Shown one piece after another: positions 1-10,429 of a DNA stretch of 20,834 nucleotides (position 1 is the stretch's first letter; each line of letters begins with the position of its first letter). The translations under genes and the position numbers were made by a program. Origin of the DNA: Propionibacteriaceae bacterium (GTDB lineage Bacteria > Actinomycetota > Actinomycetes > Propionibacteriales > Propionibacteriaceae). The notes under the pieces were generated by a model. The model saw only the letters and a program-made list of their open reading frames with translations, was not told the DNA's origin and did no database searches. Location: NCBI GenBank assembly GCA_030528545.1, contig JAUMYR010000038.1, forward strand, positions 1-20,834. Direction: 5' to 3'.

Positions 1-17
1 AGAACGTGGAATCTCAT
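1..17 (-). CDS. Possible 5' end of a minus-strand gene running off the left edge
   Basis: On the minus strand an ATG at 17-15 is preceded by AGGGAGG (positions 28-22) at normal Shine-Dalgarno spacing, and the frame stays open to the window edge, reading MRFHV. That is the sort of start a real gene has, and it would make this gene divergent from rplY. Only five codons are visible, so neither the product nor the reality of the gene can be established. No function is proposed. Confidence 0.35.
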
Positions 18-71
18 GGGTCCTCCCTGACGTCGTGGGCCCATCCTGCCAGCAGGACGAGTCACCTCACC

Positions 72-105
72 CGGGCCTGTGGATAACTCGGTCCACCCAG
101 GCCCG
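72..105. other. Hairpin with an embedded DnaA-box-like 9-mer
   Basis: CGGGCCTG (72-79) pairs with CAGGCCCG (98-105), and TGGA (80-83) pairs with TCCA (92-95), leaving a two-base bulge and an eight-base loop. The 9-mer TGTGGATAA at 78-86 is the reverse complement of TTATCCACA, the classic DnaA box. No T-tract follows, so this is not a convincing terminator. It lies between the possible left-edge minus-strand gene and the rplY promoter. A single isolated box does not indicate a replication origin. Confidence 0.5.
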
Positions 106-179
106 AGCCCGCTCATAGTCGAGACCCGGAACCCGCGCCGAGCCGCCAGTTCCCGGGGCGCCGGTCGTCCCAAGCGAGT

Positions 180-208
180 TTGGGACAGCGCCTCCAGTGC
201 GCTAGGCT
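180..208 (+). promoter_or_regulatory. Probable rplY-pth promoter
   Basis: TTGGGA at 180-185 and TAGGCT at 203-208 are separated by exactly 17 bp, a good vegetative sigma-factor arrangement for an actinobacterium. The expected transcription start near 215 gives rplY an untranslated leader of about 80 nt. This is the best two-box promoter in the window, fitting a ribosomal-protein gene. Confidence 0.6.
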
Positions 209-249
209 CAGGGGTTGCCTGGCGAGGGACGCGTAGGTCCGTTATCGAC

Positions 250-291
250 ATGTGTCCTCCTCGTGGCGCCTTGAGACCCTGAGTTGAGGAG
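250..291 (+). promoter_or_regulatory. rplY leader: possible SD-sequestering pairing and 10-codon upstream ORF
   Basis: CTCCTC at 257-262 is perfectly complementary to GAGGAG at 286-291, which is the rplY ribosome-binding site, with 23 nt between them. If formed, the stem would hide the Shine-Dalgarno sequence. The same stretch contains a short ORF starting at ATG 250 (MCPPRGALRP, stop 280-282) that overlaps the would-be anti-SD strand, so its translation would open the stem. The pairing is visible in the sequence; regulation by it is inference. Confidence 0.3.
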
Positions 292-295
292 AAGA

Positions 296-904
296 ATGTC
301 TGAGATCAAGCTTGTTGGCGAGTCCCGTTCCGAGTTCGGCAAGGGTGCTGCGCGTCGCCTCCGCCGTAGCGGCCGCGTCCCTGCGGTGCTGTACGGGCAC
401 GGCACCGACCCGATCCACCTGAGCCTGCCCGCCCACGACACCCAGATGGCGCTGCGCCAGGCGAACGCCCTGCTCAGCATCACCATCGACGGGGGCAAGT
501 CCCAGCTGGCGCTGCCGAAGCAGGTTCAGCGCGATGTCATCAAGGGTTTCATTGAGCACGTTGACCTCGTCATCGTCAAGGCTGGTGAGAAGGTTCAGGT
601 TGAGGTCCCGGTCGTCCTGGTCGGTGAGGTTCGCTCCGGCATCGCGATGCTGGACCTCAACGCGCTAACCCTGAGCGCCCCCGCCACCAAGATTCCCGCC
701 GAGATCGAGATCAATGTCGACGGGCTGGAGGCTCCGGTCCAGATCACCCTGGCCGAGGTGGCCCTTCCCGAGGGCGTCGAGGCCGCGGGCGAGCCGGAGA
801 CCCTGGTGGTCAACGTCACCGTCGCTCCGACCGCCGCTCAGCTTGAGGCTGACCTGGCTGGCGACAGCGGCGAGGCCACCGACGAGGCCGAATCCGCCGA
901 GTGA
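296..904 (+). CDS. rplY: 50S ribosomal protein L25 / general stress protein Ctc (long form)
   Basis: L25 of the Ctc/TL5 type, 202 residues, binds 5S rRNA in the large ribosomal subunit. The N-terminal 5S-binding domain covers about residues 1-95 and includes the family hallmark RRSGRVPAVLYGHG. A second beta-rich TL5-type domain covers about 100-185, and the protein ends in an acidic Ala/Glu tail (ATDEAESAE), normal for actinobacterial forms and absent from the short E. coli protein. I chose ATG 296 because GAGGAG at 286-291 is correctly spaced; an in-frame TTG at 284 overlaps that site and would add only four residues. The stop overlaps the pth GTG (GTGA), so the two genes are translationally coupled, as is common for ctc-pth pairs. 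Confidence 0.96.
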   Translation: MSEIKLVGESRSEFGKGAARRLRRSGRVPAVLYGHGTDPIHLSLPAHDTQMALRQANALLSITIDGGKSQLALPKQVQRDVIKGFIEHVDLVIVKAGEKVQVEVPVVLVGEVRSGIAMLDLNALTLSAPATKIPAEIEINVDGLEAPVQITLAEVALPEGVEAAGEPETLVVNVTVAPTAAQLEADLAGDSGEATDEAESAE

Positions 905-1488
905 ACCTATGGCTAGTGGTCGGGCTCGGTAATCCGGGCCCGACCTATGCATTCACCAGGCACAACGTCGGATTCTGGGGCGTGGAGGAATTGGCGGCAC
1001 GGGCGGGTGCGAGTTTTGCCACAGCCTCTCGGATGCGGGCCCACGTAACCCACCTCAGCATTCCGGCGGCGCCAGGAAGGGACACGATCAAACTCCTTCT
1101 CGCCAAACCGACCACCTTCATGAACGAATCCGGGATCGCGGTCGGTGCGCTCGCGTCCTTCTATAAGGTCGCGCCGGAACGGGTGATCGTCGCCCACGAC
1201 GAACTCGACCTTGATCCGGGACGCCTGCGCCTCAAGTTTGGCGGTGGCGATAACGGCCATAATGGCCTCAAATCGGTGCGAAAACACCTGGCCACGGGTG
1301 ATTTCTATCGCGTCCGCATCGGTATCGGAAGACCCCCTGGCCGGCAGGACCCCGCAGCATGGGTGCTCGCCCGGATGAGCCAGAAGGACGTCGAAGAGCT
1401 CAGGATCGACTCCTCCCGGGCGGCCGATGCGATCCTCGAACTCGTCCAATCCGGGCTCGAAGCGGCTCAGAACAAGTACAACAGCTGA
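901..1488 (+). CDS. pth: Peptidyl-tRNA hydrolase
   Basis: Cytosolic esterase that releases peptides from prematurely dissociated peptidyl-tRNA and so recycles tRNA. The 195-residue protein matches the usual family length. All residues known to matter in the E. coli enzyme are recognisable: N11 in GLGNPG, catalytic H21 in TRHNVGF, N75 in TTFMNESG, D100 in AHDELDL and N121 in GDNGHNGLKS. The GTG start at 901 overlaps the rplY stop by four bases, so it depends on translation of L25 rather than on its own ribosome-binding site. Pairing a ribosomal protein with a ribosome-rescue enzyme is functionally coherent. Confidence 0.97.
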   Translation: MNLWLVVGLGNPGPTYAFTRHNVGFWGVEELAARAGASFATASRMRAHVTHLSIPAAPGRDTIKLLLAKPTTFMNESGIAVGALASFYKVAPERVIVAHDELDLDPGRLRLKFGGGDNGHNGLKSVRKHLATGDFYRVRIGIGRPPGRQDPAAWVLARMSQKDVEELRIDSSRAADAILELVQSGLEAAQNKYNS

Positions 1489-1521
1489 CCCTGGTCTAAG
1501 CCTGATTCCCGCCGCAGCGCG

Positions 1522-1533
1522 TACACTCATCCG
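1522..1533 (+). promoter_or_regulatory. Leaderless promoter of mfd
   Basis: TACACT (1522-1527) is a good -10 hexamer and ends exactly 6 nt before the GTG at 1534. There is no Shine-Dalgarno sequence, so transcription probably starts on the G of the start codon. No clear -35 box is visible. This also supports mfd having its own promoter although it follows pth by only 45 bp. Confidence 0.55.
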
Positions 1534-5085
<3,552 letters not shown>

Positions 5086-5120
5086 GCTTGACCCCCAAGA
5101 CCTCGTCGTAAAGGATTCCG

Positions 5121-5621
5121 ATGACCCGCGCCCGTGTGATCCTGCCGCTCGCCGCTGTTGCCCTCGCCGCAGGCTGTTCCATGCCCGACCCGTCGCTGGC
5201 GGTCAATGTTGGCGGAACCGACATCAAGGAGTCCACGATCACCCGGGTCGCCGAAGGATGCGCGCCACTGCTCCAGCGCACGCCAAACCTCATCCGTGAG
5301 GATGTCGTCATGATGATGACGCAGGCGACGCTGGCCGAGCAGGTCATCTCCGCGAACTCTCTTGAGGTGTCTCAGTCGGCCGTGGACGAGGCGATCGAGC
5401 AGGGTTCCCTGGCTCAGTTGCGCGGCAACACCGACTGCAAGACTCTTGTCGACGCTGTCGGCCGGCTCAGCGTCCTGATCGATCTGATCGGGGAGGAGCA
5501 GTTCCTCTCGGCCGCCGGTCAGATCCCGGTGAAACTGAATCCCCGCTACGGTGAGTGGTCGCCGGTCGCGCTGTCCTCGACGGGGTCGGGTTCGCTGTCG
5601 GTGCCATTGCGGAATCGATGA
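5121..5621 (+). CDS. Lipoprotein with SurA N-terminal-like domain
   Basis: A 166-residue secreted lipoprotein. The N-terminus has basic residues, a hydrophobic stretch and a lipobox (LAAGC) with the lipidated cysteine at residue 19, so it should be anchored on the outer face of the membrane. What follows, starting SLAVNVGGTDIKES, resembles the N-terminal chaperone domain of SurA/PrsA foldases, which is often found beside mfd and mazG in actinobacteria. No peptidyl-prolyl isomerase domain is present, so any role would be chaperone-like binding rather than catalysis. ATG 5121 has AAAGGA at 5110-5115 upstream; alternatively TTGACC at 5088-5093 with AAGGAT 17 bp on could be a nearly leaderless promoter. 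The stop overlaps the mazG start (ATGA). Confidence 0.85.
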   Translation: MTRARVILPLAAVALAAGCSMPDPSLAVNVGGTDIKESTITRVAEGCAPLLQRTPNLIREDVVMMMTQATLAEQVISANSLEVSQSAVDEAIEQGSLAQLRGNTDCKTLVDAVGRLSVLIDLIGEEQFLSAAGQIPVKLNPRYGEWSPVALSSTGSGSLSVPLRNR

Positions 5622-6241
5622 GCGGGTCGCAGCTATTGCGTCTGGCCGAGGTGATGGCCAGGTTGCGCCAGGAATGCCCATGGGACGCCGAACAGACCCA
5701 CGCCTCCCTGCTGCCGCACCTGCTGGAGGAGACCGCCGAGGTGGTGGACGCCGTCGAAAGTGGCGGAGATGAGGATCTACGCGAGGAACTCGGGGACCTG
5801 CTGCTACAGGTTTACTTCCACGCCGAAATCGCGCGGACTCAAGGCCGGTTCACCCTGGAGGAGGTTGCCGAAGGGATCACCGACAAGCTGATCCGCCGCC
5901 ACCCGCACGTGTTCGCGGGGACACCGGCCCCCGACGACAAGGAGGCGGCCTGGGAGGCGGCCAAGCGCGAGGAGAAGGGACGCACCTCGGCCCTACAGGG
6001 GATCCCGCGTTCTCTGGGAACGCTGAGCAAGACCCAGAAGGTGGTCTCCAGAGCACGGTCTCACCGAGTGCGGATCGAGTTGCCGGCGGAGCCGATCACG
6101 GCCGACGAGACCGGTGCGGCCATCGTGGAACTGGTGTGCCGGGCGCAGGCCTCGGGAGTGGATGCCGAAGCCGCGCTGAGGTCGGCGCTGCGCGCACTCG
6201 AGGATCGGGTTCGCTACGCCGAAGAGATCCCCGGCCAGTGA
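5618..6241 (+). CDS. mazG: Nucleoside triphosphate pyrophosphohydrolase MazG
   Basis: All-alpha NTP pyrophosphohydrolase that hydrolyses NTPs/dNTPs to monophosphates plus pyrophosphate; in mycobacteria the family clears oxidised dNTPs. The single MazG domain sits at the N-terminus: CPWDAEQTH (20-28), then the metal-binding EExxE...ExxD pattern with E37, E38, E41, E57 and D60. A conserved RRHPHVFAG segment follows. At 207 residues it is shorter than the two-domain E. coli enzyme (about 263), with a degenerate C-terminal half. ATG 5618 overlaps the lipoprotein stop (ATGA), implying coupled translation; an in-frame upstream start at 5555 lies inside the lipoprotein gene and is rejected. Confidence 0.94.
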   Translation: MSGSQLLRLAEVMARLRQECPWDAEQTHASLLPHLLEETAEVVDAVESGGDEDLREELGDLLLQVYFHAEIARTQGRFTLEEVAEGITDKLIRRHPHVFAGTPAPDDKEAAWEAAKREEKGRTSALQGIPRSLGTLSKTQKVVSRARSHRVRIELPAEPITADETGAAIVELVCRAQASGVDAEAALRSALRALEDRVRYAEEIPGQ

Positions 6242-6332
6242 ACCAGGCGGTCCGAATGGACGGGTCGCTGCGCGGGCCGACGAAGCCCACCGAATTATCC
6301 GACCAGGTGCAGCGCTCGTCAGCGAGTGCGGA

Positions 6333-7652
<1,320 letters not shown>

Positions 7653-7661
7653 TCGGTATGG

Positions 7662-7676
7662 CCCGGAGCGTCCGGG
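7662..7676 (+). terminator. Weak hairpin between eno and the divisome gene
   Basis: CCCGGA (7662-7667) pairs with TCCGGG (7671-7676) around a three-base GCG loop and is followed by TCGAAAAAGG rather than a T-tract. It could attenuate read-through from eno, but it lacks the U-run of a classical intrinsic terminator. Confidence 0.25.
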
Positions 7677-7711
7677 TCGAAAAAGGCGCCAGCGTCCGGC
7701 ACACTTGACGG
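7677..7711 (+). promoter_or_regulatory. Probable leaderless promoter of the FtsB-like gene
   Basis: TCGAAA (7677-7682, four matches to TTGACA) lies 17 bp before CACACT (7700-7705), which ends 6 nt before GTG 7712. No Shine-Dalgarno sequence is present. The same CACACT-plus-6 arrangement occurs at the rhomboid gene. Confidence 0.4.
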
Positions 7712-8284
7712 GTGGCCGGAACAGGACGTAACAAACCAAACAGTGGTCCGGGCCGTGGAACTCCACGGTCCCGGACCACTGCGCGTCCTGGGCAGAATCG
7801 TTCGGTACAGCCCCAAACCCCAGACGAGGATGAAACCTCCCGCAGCAGGATAGGTGGCGGGTTCAGGCTGACCCGGCGAGCGGTGATCCTGCTGGTCGTG
7901 GTGGCGGCGCTAGCGCTGATGTACGCCTCTAGCCTGCGGGTCTATTTCAACCACCGGTTGCAGTTGTCTGAGGCCCAGGCTGAGATCGCTCAGCGCGAAG
8001 CCAGCATCGAGAAACTCCAAGACGAGATAAGGCGCTGGGAAGACCCTGAATATGTGAAGGCCCAGGCCCGCTCTCGGCTCGGCTGGGTGGTGCCGGGGGA
8101 AGTGGGATACCGGGTGATTGGCCCTGACGGTAAGCCTCTCGGAGGTGGGGTCGAACTGAATAAGAGCGCTGATCCGCTCACGGGTAAGACCTGGTGGCAG
8201 CGCCTGTGGGGCTCGATCGAGGTCGCCGATACTCCGGTTGGGCAGGACGCGACGCCCACTCCAGCACCCACCCCTACCCCGTGA
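7712..8284 (+). CDS. Septum formation initiator, FtsB/DivIC family
   Basis: Single-pass divisome protein of the FtsB/DivIC family, which bridges early and late cell-division proteins with FtsL and FtsQ. The 190-residue protein has a basic, disordered cytoplasmic N-terminus (1-56), one membrane helix (about 57-78, rich in Val/Leu/Ala), an extracytoplasmic coiled coil (about 79-110, SEAQAEIAQREASIEKLQDE) and the family motif DPEYVKAQARSRLGWVVPGE. The C-terminus is a low-complexity Thr/Pro tail (TPTPAPTPTP). GTG 7712 is supported by the -10 hexamer 6 nt upstream. Location directly after eno is typical. The DUF501 and Ppx/GppA genes that commonly follow it in other actinobacteria are absent here and ung follows on the opposite strand. 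Confidence 0.9.
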   Translation: MAGTGRNKPNSGPGRGTPRSRTTARPGQNRSVQPQTPDEDETSRSRIGGGFRLTRRAVILLVVVAALALMYASSLRVYFNHRLQLSEAQAEIAQREASIEKLQDEIRRWEDPEYVKAQARSRLGWVVPGEVGYRVIGPDGKPLGGGVELNKSADPLTGKTWWQRLWGSIEVADTPVGQDATPTPAPTPTP

Positions 8285-8387
8285 GCTAAGAGCGGCGAGG
8301 CCCTGGGCACGCTCACCGCTCAGGAATCCGGAACCCCTCAGATCCGAGGACAGGTAAAACCGAAGACACGACCCCTACGAAGAGCGT

Positions 8388-8402
8388 GCCCCCGGTGGGG
8401 GC
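8388..8402. terminator. GC hairpin between converging ftsB-like and ung genes
   Basis: GCCCCC (8388-8393) pairs with GGGGGC (8397-8402) around a GGT loop, placed 14 bp past the ung stop on the minus strand and about 100 bp past the division gene. It is symmetric and could act for both converging genes. No T-tract is present on either side. Confidence 0.4.
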
Positions 8403-8416
8403 TGTGAACCTTAGGC

Positions 8417-9091
8417 TCAGATGACACGCCAATCGATGGGTTCTGCCCCTTGGGCGGTGAGGGCCTGGTTGGCCCGGCTGAATGGGCGGGAGCCGAAGAA
8501 ACCCGCGTGAGCCGACAGCGGTGAGGGGTGAGCGCTGGCGATGATGGGAACGCCAGGCAGGAGGGGCTCGGCGGTTTGGGCGTCGCGTCCCCACAGGATC
8601 GCCACGAGCGGCCCGCCCCGAGCCGCGAGGGCCTCAATGGCGCGCGTGGTGACCGTCTCCCAACCGCGACGCCGGTGGCTTCCGGGCCTGCCGGGCTGGA
8701 CGGTCAACACCCGGTTGAGTAACAGGACGCCCTGCTCAAACCAGGAACTAAGGTCGCCGTGGGCCGCCGGTGGAATACCGAGATCGGACTCCAGCTCCCG
8801 GTAAATGTTGATGAGGCTCTTCGGAAGCGGAGACACGCTGCGTTCGACGGCGAAAGACAGCCCGATGGGATGCCCCGGAGTGGGGTAAGGGTCCTGTCCG
8901 ACGATGAGCACCCGCACCTGTGCCAGCGGCCGGGTGAAGGCCCGCAACACGTTGCTGCCGTGGGGCAGGTAGTCGCGTCCTTCGGCGAGTTCCTGTCGCA
9001 GGAACGAGCCGATAGCCCGGATCTGATCCTCCACCGGAGCGAGCGCCTCGGCCCAGTCAGCGGCGATGAGTTCGTTGAGTGGTCTGGTCAT
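8417..9091 (-). CDS. ung: Uracil-DNA glycosylase (family 1)
   Basis: Base-excision repair enzyme that removes uracil arising from cytosine deamination or dUTP incorporation. The 224-residue protein has the water-activating motif [16 protein letters not shown] with catalytic D67, the segment [17 protein letters not shown], and the DNA-intercalation motif HPSPLSAH containing H188. ATG at 9091 is chosen because the minus strand carries GGAGGGA 5 nt upstream; a longer in-frame extension to 9256 reads through the promoter and a palindromic repeat and lacks family similarity. It is transcribed alone, convergent with the FtsB-like gene. Confidence 0.97.
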   Translation of the reverse strand: MTRPLNELIAADWAEALAPVEDQIRAIGSFLRQELAEGRDYLPHGSNVLRAFTRPLAQVRVLIVGQDPYPTPGHPIGLSFAVERSVSPLPKSLINIYRELESDLGIPPAAHGDLSSWFEQGVLLLNRVLTVQPGRPGSHRRRGWETVTTRAIEALAARGGPLVAILWGRDAQTAEPLLPGVPIIASAHPSPLSAHAGFFGSRPFSRANQALTAQGAEPIDWRVI

Positions 9092-9113
9092 CGGGTCCCT
9101 CCATCCTGGGCCA

Positions 9114-9119
9114 ACTATA
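9114..9119 (-). promoter_or_regulatory. Probable ung -10 box
   Basis: Read on the minus strand, 9119-9114 is TATAGT, a near-consensus -10. It gives a leader of about 15 nt containing the GGAGGGA ribosome-binding site. The palindrome at 9138-9166 lies about 20-50 bp upstream, over the -35 region, where no recognisable -35 hexamer is seen. Confidence 0.5.
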
Positions 9120-9137
9120 GGACCCAGACCAGGCGAA

Positions 9138-9166
9138 GGCCGGACCAAGTATGAGTTGGTCCGGCC
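9138..9166 (+). repeat. Palindromic repeat element, copy 1
   Basis: GGCCGGACCAA (9138-9148) and TTGGTCCGGCC (9156-9166) form a perfect 11-bp stem around the 7-nt loop GTATGAG. A second copy in reverse orientation, with the identical loop, lies at 9462-9488. The following bases CTCTTGTGCTT are only mildly T-rich, so it may be a terminator-like structure or a REP-type dispersed palindrome. Confidence 0.75.
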
Positions 9167-9461
9167 CTCTTGTGCTTGGGGGAGACGACCCCTCGCGCTC
9201 CCGGTCGCCCTGCTGTCCCGGTCGTCCCCGAGACGCCGGGGTCTGGCCCCGGCCATGAGCGTCGTTCCCGTTCGCCCGCGTCACCCGAACGTTCCGGAGG
9301 CCAACGGCTACCGGTCGCCGCTTGATCGCGTACCTCATCGTTGCATGGAAAAGACTGGGCCGCAGGAAAATCGCAGAAATATTTCTCCAAAGGTGTGTTG
9401 AAGCTTGACGCCGGGGTGTGATCGATGTGCAAAGAGTCGGGCTGGTCTCCGAAAAACTCAA

Positions 9462-9488
9462 GCCGGCCCAGCTCATACCTGGTCCGGC
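9462..9488 (-). repeat. Palindromic repeat element, copy 2 (inverted)
   Basis: Read on the minus strand this is GCCGGACCAG, loop GTATGAG, CTGGGCCGGC: the same loop as copy 1 and nearly the same stem, with one mismatch pair. On the minus strand the stem is followed by TTGAGTTTTTC, so this copy looks like an intrinsic terminator for minus-strand transcription. The two copies face each other and bracket about 295 bp. Confidence 0.7.
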
Positions 9489-9610
9489 CTGCGAGCTCAT
9501 TTTTAACACGCCGGGCGTTGGAACGCCGCATCCTCTGCTCAGGTGAGCACAACTCGTGAGCGAAGCCTCTCCGATTGATAAACCCTCTTTCGATAAATTG
9601 AGGTCTTGGT

Positions 9611-9622
9611 TACGATATGTCC
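9611..9622 (+). promoter_or_regulatory. Leaderless promoter of the DUF4097-like gene
   Basis: TACGAT (9611-9616) ends 6 nt before ATG 9623. Another in-frame ATG at 9617 immediately abuts the hexamer and could not be transcribed from it, so 9623 is the better start. The upstream 40 bp are unusually A/T-rich for this genome. Confidence 0.55.
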
Positions 9623-10429
9623 ATGAGTGGCATTGATCTCACCCCGATCCTGAATGATCTAGCGGCGGGACGCATCGACGCGGCAGAGGCGGGGCGCCGC
9701 ATTGACGCACTCAAGCGCGGCCAGGACCCGGAGCCGGTCGCCGAGCCGACGCCAGATCCCGATCCGCAGCCTTCCCCCAGCGAACCCACCGGCAACAAGG
9801 GTGTGGCCAAGCTGTCGGTCCTAGCCATCGGCCGCCGCGTGCGGATCGAGGGGGATTCCTCAGTCGCCACGGTGTCGGTTGAAGGCCCTCACGTGCTGCG
9901 CCAGCAGGGGGCGGTGCTGGAGGTCAGCAGCAACGGTGAGGTCGGCCCGTCCTTCGACGGATTTAGCCTGATCCGTCCTCCGCGCAGCCTGGACGACCTG
10001 CGCTCGATCGGCTTGGGTAAGGAACTGGTAGTCAAGGTCAACCCGAAGATTCCCGTCGATGTCGAGGTGACCACCGGTGGCCTCAACACTCGATCGGTGC
10101 CCAGGTTCGGCAAGGTGCGAGTCACTGCCGCGGGGGCTGAACTCAACGACGTGATCGAAGTGGTGGATCTGCTGGTCCAGGCGGGAGCGGCGACTGTGGC
10201 GGGGCCGATCTCCCGTGGCCGTTCGAGGTTGCGGGTCGAGTCGGGCACGCTCACCGTCAAACTGACCCCCGGAGCCAACGTCGTGGTCCGCGCCGAGTCC
10301 CACCTCGGGCGGGTCAGCTGGCCGGCCGACCATTCGGGCCAGGTCGAAGAATATGTGGTGGGCAACGGTTCGGCTCGTCTCGATGTTGGCGTGGTGATGG
10401 GCATGGCCTCGATCAAGGACGAGCAGTGA
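9623..10429 (+). CDS. DUF4097-like beta-repeat protein with N-terminal SHOCT-like motif
   Basis: A 268-residue protein of the loosely related DUF4097/YvlB group, whose members fold as right-handed beta repeats and are often tied to envelope stress. The N-terminus (about 5-30) is a short amphipathic helix pair, PILNDLAAGRIDAAEAGRRI, resembling the SHOCT-like helix of YvlB proteins. A Pro/Glu/Asp linker follows (about 34-58), then repeated beta-strand segments such as LVVKVNPKIPVDVEV, TVAGPISRGRSRLRV and SGTLTVKLTPGANVVVRA. There is no signal peptide or membrane helix, so it is probably cytoplasmic. It overlaps the DUF2089 gene by four bases (GTGA), so the two proteins are probably made together. 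The exact function is unknown. Confidence 0.75.
   Translation: MSGIDLTPILNDLAAGRIDAAEAGRRIDALKRGQDPEPVAEPTPDPDPQPSPSEPTGNKGVAKLSVLAIGRRVRIEGDSSVATVSVEGPHVLRQQGAVLEVSSNGEVGPSFDGFSLIRPPRSLDDLRSIGLGKELVVKVNPKIPVDVEVTTGGLNTRSVPRFGKVRVTAAGAELNDVIEVVDLLVQAGAATVAGPISRGRSRLRVESGTLTVKLTPGANVVVRAESHLGRVSWPADHSGQVEEYVVGNGSARLDVGVVMGMASIKDEQ

Larger units (their letters stand above)
9092..9622. other. 531-bp intergenic region without a credible gene
   Basis: This gap between ung (-) and the DUF4097-like gene (+) holds the ung promoter, two inverted copies of a palindromic element (9138-9166 and 9462-9488), a perfect 12-bp AT-rich palindrome AGAAATATTTCT (9375-9386) and the promoter of the next gene. The right half is clearly richer in A and T than the surrounding genes. 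Two minus-strand ORFs (9057-9509 and 9115-9552) and one plus-strand ORF (9066-9401) cross it, but all read straight through the palindromes, have no start signals and resemble no family I know. Confidence 0.7.

Noticed and set aside
78..86. DnaA box as evidence of a replication origin
   Set aside because: Only one box is present, with no cluster, no AT-rich unwinding region and no dnaA or dnaN nearby.
79..282. 67-codon plus-strand ORF upstream of rplY
   Set aside because: It crosses the rplY promoter and the hairpin, has no start signal, and its product is arginine/proline-rich without similarity to any family. Only its last ten codons might matter, as the short upstream ORF.
9115..9552. 145-codon minus-strand ORF through the palindromic region
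   Set aside because: It reads across both hairpins, lacks a ribosome-binding site or leaderless signal, and looks like translated repeat DNA. It would be reconsidered if homologues outside repeats exist.
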